Positions 7,889-12,204 of a stretch of 12,204 bases of DNA are shown piece after piece. A program made the position numbers and the translations under genes. The notes beneath the pieces are model-generated. The model did no database searches. It saw nothing but the letters and a program-made list of their open reading frames with translations, and had not been told where the DNA came from. Each line of letters begins with the position of its first letter. The stretch's first letter is position 1. Source of the DNA: Acidobacteriota bacterium (GTDB taxonomy: Bacteria; Acidobacteriota; Terriglobia; UBA7540); the NCBI GenBank assembly GCA_021789565.1, contig JAJYJL010000101.1, positions 1 through 12,204 of the forward strand, in the 5' to 3' direction.

Positions 7889-8477
7889 GATAGTATGAGG
7901 CCACAGCAATCAGCACAGCCACAATAACCGCGGCCAAAGCAATCTCATTGACTCTCAAAATGTGCTGCTGAACCAGTTTCCAGCTGTTTCCGAACAGGAA
8001 ACCTACGTAGATAATTGTAACCGCCCAGACCGTGGCCCCGCTAAAATTGAAAATCAGAAACCGCCGATAACGCATCCGAAAGAGCCCGGCAAGGATTCCG
8101 ACAAACATTCGCAGACCTGTGATGAACCTGCCCGTAAAAACCGCCCACTGGCCGTATTTGAGGAACAATGCCTGGGAATGGTCAAAGGATTTTTGAACGA
8201 CGGGAAATCTTCGGATGAACCGGTCGACAAACGGCCTCCCCCCGAAATGCCCGATCAGGAATCCCATCGAGTCGCCAAGAGTAGCCCCTGCAATCGCCAC
8301 CAGGATGCTGGGGAAAAGGCCGATTTTCCCGTGGTAAGCAAGAAACCCTGCAAAAAGCAGGACCGTTTCACCCGGGATCGGGATTCCCGCATTCTCCAGC
8401 ATGACTCCGAAAAAGATCACCCAGTAGCCATACGTCGAAAAGAAATCCGACAGGGTTTGGAAAATCGTATGGGCCAT
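7866..8477 (-). CDS. DedA-family (VTT domain) inner-membrane protein
   Basis: A 203-residue integral membrane protein of the DedA/SNARE-associated family. Several members are lipid flippases or scramblases (undecaprenyl phosphate, phosphatidylethanolamine) or support membrane energetics. Visible family marks are L-E28-N-A-G-I-P-I-P-G-E37, G-A-T-L-G-D69-S-M-G-F-L-I-G, and F-T-G-R117-F-I-T-G-L-R123 followed by A-G and M-R-Y-R-R-F. The R117/R123 spacing equals that of the essential arginine pair R130/R136 of E. coli YqjA. Hydrophobic segments lie at about 18-48, 55-76, 111-133, 145-163 and 177-196, with a basic K-K-K-R tail. Length is normal. It is alone on the minus strand, with its own promoter, and converges on the M61 gene. 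ATG 8477 is the only reasonable start, although no strong ribosome site precedes it. The lipid substrate cannot be predicted; a link to undecaprenyl phosphate would suit the isoprenoid genes nearby but is speculation. Confidence 0.9.
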   Translation of the reverse strand: MAHTIFQTLSDFFSTYGYWVIFFGVMLENAGIPIPGETVLLFAGFLAYHGKIGLFPSILVAIAGATLGDSMGFLIGHFGGRPFVDRFIRRFPVVQKSFDHSQALFLKYGQWAVFTGRFITGLRMFVGILAGLFRMRYRRFLIFNFSGATVWAVTIIYVGFLFGNSWKLVQQHILRVNEIALAAVIVAVLIAVASYYLKKKRPS

Positions 8478-8529
8478 GGTTGAAAAATGAGGTGAAAAGA
8501 GTCTCCGGATGGGCCAAAGGCTAAATCAG

Positions 8530-8558
8530 ATGATAGCCTATGGCGCTCCTGCGGTCAC
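8530..8558 (-). promoter_or_regulatory. Candidate promoter for the DedA gene
   Basis: On the minus strand, GTGACC (8558-8553; 4 of 6 to TTGACA) and TATCAT (8535-8530; 5 of 6 to TATAAT) are separated by exactly 17 bp. Transcription would begin near 8523, leaving a leader of about 45 nt before ATG 8477. This is the best sigma-70-type match seen in the window. Confidence 0.5.
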
Positions 8559-8612
8559 TTTTTATTCAACCCGGCGGCGACCCTGTGCCTCTCGTCAGCG
8601 GCGCCGGAGGCG

Positions 8613-8621
8613 TGTTAAACT
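8613..8621 (+). promoter_or_regulatory. Extended -10 element immediately before the methyltransferase gene
   Basis: TG-T-TAAACT is an extended -10 (TGn plus a hexamer matching 4 of 6 to TATAAT). It ends only 9 bases before ATG 8631, so transcription would start about two or three bases before the codon, giving an almost leaderless mRNA. No TTGACA-like -35 lies at the right distance, as is common for extended -10 promoters. The nearest ribosome-site-like GGAGG (8606-8610) is 20 bases from the ATG, too far to act normally. Confidence 0.4.
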
Positions 8622-8630
8622 ACGCTGAGA

Positions 8631-10538
8631 ATGCGGGAATCAATCCTCCATCGACTTGACAAGCGGCCCCTGGTGAGCGACGGGGCCATGGGCACCATGT
8701 TGTACGCTAGTGGTGTGTCACTCAACCGGTGCTTCGACGAGCTGAACCTCGTCTCCCCTCATCTGGTAAAAGAAGTTCACATGGGCTATGTGAAAGCAGG
8801 CGCTGAACTTCTTGAAACCAACACGTTTGGGGCCAATCGCTTCCGCCTGGCCAAGTTTGACCTGGCAGACAAAGTGCGTGAAATCAACCTGGCCGGAGCC
8901 CGCCTGGCGCGCGAGAGCGCTGGTGAAGATCTCTATGTCGGCGGCTCCGTCGGACCGCTGGGCCTGCGCCTTGAGCCCCTCGGCCCCACCTCGCTTGAGG
9001 AAGCCCGCAGCGCTTTTCGTGAGCAGGTTGAGGCGCTTGCCGAGGGCGGCGTGGATTTGATTGTGATTGAAACCATGATGGACCTGGAGGAAGCCCACCA
9101 GGCCCTGCTCGCCGCGCGGGAAGCCACATCTCTGCCGGTCGTGGTCCAGATGACGGTGCAGGAAGACGGAAATACGATTTCCGGGGCCAGTCCGGAAGAC
9201 TTTGCACGCCAGCTTGACGCCTGGGGAGCGGATGTGATCGGCGTCAACTGCGGAATCGGGCCGGCAACCGTTCTGGAAACTCTGGAAAGAATGGCGGCGG
9301 TGACCACCAGGAAACTGTCCGCCCAACCCAACGCCGGCTTGCCCCATTCCATCGACGGCCGGACCCACTATCTTTGCTCGCCGGAATATATGGCAGAACG
9401 CGCCAGCCGCTTTATCCAGGCCGGCGCCAGGATTGTGGGCGGGTGCTGCGGCACCACCCCGGAACACATCAAGGCCATCAAGGCGGCGGTGAAATCGCTG
9501 GGGCCGCAGGCGGCGCGGGCAACGGTTGAATGGGCCCTTCGGCCCCCTCAGGCCCTTGAGCCCTTGCCCATCGAACTCCGTTCGCAACTTGCCGGGAAAC
9601 TGCTCCAGGGCGGATTCCCCGTGGTCGTGGAAATCGTTCCTCCCAAGGGATGCGACCCGGCGCGCGAGGTGGAAGGCGCACAGTATCTGAAACGGCATGG
9701 CATCGACGCCGTCAACATCCCTGACGGCTCTGGAGCAACGGCAAGGATGAGCGCGCAGACGCTTGCCGTGGTGATCCAGCAGCAGGCGGGGATCGAAACC
9801 CTGCTGCACTTCAGTTGCCGCGGCCGCAACGTGCTGAGCCTTCAATCCGACATTCTTGGCGCTCATGCGCTGGGCATCAGGAACCTCTGGGCCGTGACGG
9901 GCGATCCTCCCCAGATAGCGACCCTGCCGTCAGTAACAGCCGTTTTTGATGTGGACGCCATCGGCCTGGTGAACGTGCTGAGCAACCTGAACCGCGGCCT
10001 CGATATGAGCGGCAACCCGCTGGGAACGCAAACCAGTTTCCTGATTGGCGTGGGGCTCAATCCCAATGCCCTCGATCCGGATGAAGAACTTCGACGTTTT
10101 GAATATAAAATAAAAGCCGGAGCCGACTTTGGAGTCATCCGGCCGGTGTTTGACGTGGATCGGCTCGCCGCTTTCCTTCGCCGGGTCCGGGCGCTGGACG
10201 CGCCGCAGATTCCGCTTCTGGCGGGAATTCATCCATTGACGAGCTACCGCAACGCGGAATTTTTGAATAATGAAGTTCCCGGCATGTCGGTCTCGCCGGA
10301 AATTCTGAAGCGAATGCGCAAGGTGGATACCGGTGAAAAAGCACGGGCCGAAGGATTGGAGATCGCCCGGGAAATGCTGCTGGAAGTCCGGGACATGGTG
10401 CAGGGAGTTCAGGTGGTGGCGCCGTTTTCCAGGTATGCAATGGCGGTCGAGGTGATCGAAGCCCTGGGCACCCGAAAGCCGGAACTAGAGGGAGGAAGCA
10501 GGCAACCGGAAGCGCAGCGAAAAACCAATGCAGTGTAA
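8631..10538 (+). CDS. Bifunctional homocysteine S-methyltransferase / 5,10-methylene-THF reductase
   Basis: A 635-residue fusion of the type annotated in Bacillus as YitJ. Residues about 1-290 are a homocysteine S-methyltransferase barrel: D-G-A-M-G-T-M-L near the start, then the three zinc/homocysteine cysteines, C207 in G-V-N-C-G and C272-C273 in G-G-C-C-G-T. After a linker (about 290-325) residues 326-630 form an FAD-binding MTHFR (MetF) barrel: V-E334-I-V-P-P-K-G corresponds to the catalytic Glu of FEFFPP, and A-V-T-G-D425-P-P to the flavin/folate Asp motif. Both catalytic sets are intact. The protein makes 5-methyl-THF from methylene-THF with reduced cofactor and should transfer a methyl group to homocysteine, so it belongs to cytoplasmic methionine and one-carbon metabolism. 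No B12-binding domain is present, so the methyl donor of the first half is uncertain. It is slightly longer than typical members because of a Gly/Gln/Arg-rich tail. The xseB gene follows after 31 nt. Confidence 0.92.
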   Translation: MRESILHRLDKRPLVSDGAMGTMLYASGVSLNRCFDELNLVSPHLVKEVHMGYVKAGAELLETNTFGANRFRLAKFDLADKVREINLAGARLARESAGEDLYVGGSVGPLGLRLEPLGPTSLEEARSAFREQVEALAEGGVDLIVIETMMDLEEAHQALLAAREATSLPVVVQMTVQEDGNTISGASPEDFARQLDAWGADVIGVNCGIGPATVLETLERMAAVTTRKLSAQPNAGLPHSIDGRTHYLCSPEYMAERASRFIQAGARIVGGCCGTTPEHIKAIKAAVKSLGPQAARATVEWALRPPQALEPLPIELRSQLAGKLLQGGFPVVVEIVPPKGCDPAREVEGAQYLKRHGIDAVNIPDGSGATARMSAQTLAVVIQQQAGIETLLHFSCRGRNVLSLQSDILGAHALGIRNLWAVTGDPPQIATLPSVTAVFDVDAIGLVNVLSNLNRGLDMSGNPLGTQTSFLIGVGLNPNALDPDEELRRFEYKIKAGADFGVIRPVFDVDRLAAFLRRVRALDAPQIPLLAGIHPLTSYRNAEFLNNEVPGMSVSPEILKRMRKVDTGEKARAEGLEIAREMLLEVRDMVQGVQVVAPFSRYAMAVEVIEALGTRKPELEGGSRQPEAQRKTNAV

Positions 10539-10569
10539 GGATTCATTCCGGAGGCGGTGACAAAAAGAA

Positions 10570-10836
10570 ATGGCCCAATCGTCCAAACCTGCGAAGCCAG
10601 AATCTTTTGAAAAGAACCTCGAAAGGCTCGACTCCATCGTGCACCAACTGGAGGACGCAGATCTGCCGCTCGAAAAAGCTATGCAGATTTATGAGGAGGG
10701 CATGAAACTTTCGGAAGTCTGCCAGAAGCAGCTTCAGGAAGCTGAAGGCCGCATCCAGGTGCTGATGAAAAGAGCCGGCGGGAAGATTGTGGCTGAACCC
10801 TTTGAACAAGAAGAGAACGAAACGGAGTCGATTTGA
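10570..10836 (+). CDS. xseB: Exodeoxyribonuclease VII small subunit
   Basis: An 88-residue helical, acidic protein with the XseB pattern: F-E-K-N-L-E-R-L-D-S-I-V-H-Q-L-E, then L-P-L-E-K-A-M-Q-I-Y-E-E-G-M-K-L, and C-Q-K-Q-L-Q-E-A-E-G-R-I-Q-V-L. This is the full conserved core and a normal length (about 80 residues). XseB binds the catalytic large subunit XseA to form exonuclease VII, which degrades single-stranded DNA in the cytoplasm during repair. xseA is not in the window. The gene sits between the methyltransferase-reductase and ispA; the order xseB-ispA-dxs is widespread in bacteria. GGAGG ends 15 nt before ATG 10570, a long spacing, so translation may be modest or coupled to the gene upstream. 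Its stop shares four bases with the ispA start. Confidence 0.93.
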   Translation: MAQSSKPAKPESFEKNLERLDSIVHQLEDADLPLEKAMQIYEEGMKLSEVCQKQLQEAEGRIQVLMKRAGGKIVAEPFEQEENETESI

Positions 10837-11729
10837 GCACTTCCACCACGGTTTCACAATATCTGGATGAGCAGCGTACCCTGATCGATCAGGAACTCGA
10901 CCGGTTGCTCCCTCCCGAGGATACTTTTCCGCAATCCATCCACAAGGCGATGCGCTACTCGGTGTTTGCAGGGGGCAAGCGGCTGCGGCCCATCCTTTGC
11001 GTCGAAGCAGGACGCCTGCTGGGCTCTGATGGGCCTTCCCTGCTGCGGATTGCTTCCACCCTGGAACTGGTGCACACCTACTCGCTGATCCACGATGACC
11101 TTCCGGCGCTGGATAACGATGACTTGCGGCGCGGCAAGCCCACCTGCCATCGGGCCTTCGGAGAATCTACGGCAATCCTGACGGGTGACGCCCTGCTGAC
11201 GCTGACTTACGAAGCGCTGGCTGAGCCGGGATTGACTTCCGCGGAATGCCAGCTACGCATCATTAATGAATTGGCGCACGCTACGGGAACAAGGGAAGGC
11301 ATGGTTGCCGGACAAGTGCTGGACCTGGAAACCACGAACCAGGCTGTTGATGCCGGCACGCTGGAATTGATCCACTCCGCCAAGACGGGAGCCTTTCTTT
11401 GCGCGGCGGTGCGATGCGGCGCCATCTTTGCCGGCGCCACTCAAACCGACCTCGAGCGAATCACAACCTATGGCTGGAAGATCGGGCTGGCTTTCCAGAT
11501 TGCGGACGATTTGCTCGACGTGCTGGGATCAAGCGACACGCTGGGCAAGACCGCCGGCAAAGACGACGAACAGTGCAAAGCAACCTACCCGGCACTTTAC
11601 GGTATCGAAGAATCACGGCGCAAGGCCAGGCAGTTGATCCAGGATGCATGCGAAAGCCTGGAACCTTACGGCAAGGCGGCAAGCAAACTGCAAGAATTAG
11701 CCTATTTTCTGATCGAGAGGACTGCCTGA
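10833..11729 (+). CDS. ispA: Farnesyl (short-chain polyprenyl) diphosphate synthase
   Basis: A 298-residue trans-prenyltransferase that condenses dimethylallyl or geranyl diphosphate with isopentenyl diphosphate. Motifs in order are G47-G-K-R-L-R-P53 (IPP binding); the first Asp-rich motif D88-D-L-P-A-L-D94, with the two-residue insertion typical of bacterial IspA; the preceding Y-S-L-I-H, as in E. coli IspA; K-T-G-A; and the second Asp-rich motif F-Q-I-A-D225-D-L-L-D229. The residues before the first Asp motif suggest a C15 product, though C20 cannot be excluded. The start is TTG 10833, which overlaps the xseB stop by four bases (TTGA), with GGAG five bases ahead, so translation is probably coupled to xseB. 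No better ATG or GTG lies nearby in this frame. The stop overlaps the dxs start by one base. The product feeds quinone, undecaprenyl and hopanoid synthesis. Confidence 0.93.
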   Translation: MSTSTTVSQYLDEQRTLIDQELDRLLPPEDTFPQSIHKAMRYSVFAGGKRLRPILCVEAGRLLGSDGPSLLRIASTLELVHTYSLIHDDLPALDNDDLRRGKPTCHRAFGESTAILTGDALLTLTYEALAEPGLTSAECQLRIINELAHATGTREGMVAGQVLDLETTNQAVDAGTLELIHSAKTGAFLCAAVRCGAIFAGATQTDLERITTYGWKIGLAFQIADDLLDVLGSSDTLGKTAGKDDEQCKATYPALYGIEESRRKARQLIQDACESLEPYGKAASKLQELAYFLIERTA

Positions 11730-12204
11730 TGGATTACCGGTATCTCTCACGAATTGATTCTCCCGCGGACCTCAAGAAAGTACCTCGTGAAGACCTGCCG
11801 AAGGTGGCGGAAGAACTTCGCGATTATCTCATCTCCGTCGTGTCCAAAGTGGGCGGCCACCTGGCTTCAAGCCTTGGGACCGTCGAACTGACGCTGGCGC
11901 TGCACTACCTGTTTGACACACCCAATGACAAGATTGTTTGGGACGTGGGGCACCAGGCCTATGGCCACAAGGTCCTGACTGGCCGGCGCGACCGCCTGGC
12001 GACCATCCGGCAGTACGGAGGCATTTCCGGTTTCCCGGTGCGGGACGAAAGTCCTTACGACACCTTTAATGTGGCCCACGCGGGTACAGCCATTTCCGGA
12101 GCGCTGGGAATGGCCGTGGCGCGCGACCTGAAGGGTGAGAAATTCCACGTAGTGGCTGTGGTGGGCGATGCGGGTCTGACGTCCGGGCTGGAACTCGAAG
12201 GGAT
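11729..12204 (+). CDS. dxs: 1-Deoxy-D-xylulose-5-phosphate synthase, partial (3' end off the right edge)
   Basis: The first 158 residues of DXS, the thiamine-diphosphate enzyme that joins pyruvate and glyceraldehyde 3-phosphate at the start of the MEP isoprenoid pathway. Clear marks are [16 protein letters not shown]44[15 protein letters not shown]75-Q-A-Y-G-H-K, L-T-G-R-R-D-R and Q-Y-G-G-I-S-G-F-P. The later part departs from the family: the usual GHxSTSISA reads A-H117-A-G-T-A-I-S, and the Mg/thiamine motif GDGALTGGMAxEA reads G-D147[11 protein letters not shown]. The metal-binding Asp is kept. ATG 11729 overlaps the ispA stop by one base (TGATG), so the two are translationally coupled and co-transcribed. 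Position next to xseB and ispA is the standard one for dxs. Because the catalytic C-terminal two thirds are missing, a DXS-like paralogue cannot be ruled out. Confidence 0.88.
   Translation, partial: MDYRYLSRIDSPADLKKVPREDLPKVAEELRDYLISVVSKVGGHLASSLGTVELTLALHYLFDTPNDKIVWDVGHQAYGHKVLTGRRDRLATIRQYGGISGFPVRDESPYDTFNVAHAGTAISGALGMAVARDLKGEKFHVVAVVGDAGLTSGLELEG

Noticed and set aside
8587..8611. GCCTC...GAGGC inverted repeat as a riboswitch or terminator
   Set aside because: Arms are only 5 bp with a 15-base loop, no T-run follows, and it would lie upstream of the predicted transcription start; no SAM or cobalamin riboswitch signature was seen.
8718..9866. A 382-codon open frame on the minus strand
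   Set aside because: It lies wholly inside the well-supported methyltransferase-reductase gene, has no family motif and is rich in His/Arg/Gln as expected of an antisense shadow in GC-rich DNA.

Overview
The window is GC-rich, densely packed bacterial chromosomal DNA. All genes are read from sequence motifs alone. An Acidobacteriota-like (soil or subsurface Gram-negative) source is my best inference. It rests on the mix of type IV pseudopilins, several large exported DUF885/M61/penicillin-acylase hydrolases, a fused homocysteine methyltransferase-MTHFR and an xseB-ispA-dxs operon. No rRNA or tRNA marker is present to confirm it. No tRNA, rRNA, CRISPR array, insertion sequence or phage gene was seen.

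Layout. (1) Positions 1-1004, minus strand: two type IV pilin-like genes in one operon, a FimT/GspH-type pseudopilin followed by a PilV-like minor pilin that runs off the left edge. (2) Positions 1005-1371: a divergent non-coding region with a candidate promoter for the rightward genes and a perfect 13-bp palindrome. (3) Positions 1372-7888, plus strand: three large extracytoplasmic hydrolases in a row. They are a membrane-anchored penicillin-acylase-family Ntn hydrolase, a Tat-like-signal DUF885 putative zinc peptidase, and an M61 glycyl-aminopeptidase-like protein with a PDZ domain. (4) Positions 7866-8477, minus strand: a DedA-family membrane protein whose 3' end overlaps the M61 gene by 23 bp, with a recognisable sigma-70-type promoter at its 5' side. 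(5) Positions 8631-12204, plus strand: a fused homocysteine S-methyltransferase/methylenetetrahydrofolate reductase, then xseB, ispA and the start of dxs, tightly packed with overlapping stops and starts.

How they fit together. The left part looks like a cell-surface and periplasmic module: pilus assembly plus cleavage of amide or peptide substrates outside the cytoplasm. The right part is housekeeping: methionine/one-carbon metabolism, exonuclease VII, and the entry (DXS) and chain elongation (IspA) steps of isoprenoid synthesis. No single block stands out as a new defence or mobile system. The most unusual points are a DXS with altered motifs around the cofactor site, a pseudopilin with Ala instead of Gly before the cleavage site and a very long leader, a near-leaderless start for the methyltransferase gene, and the run of three exported hydrolases of different clans.
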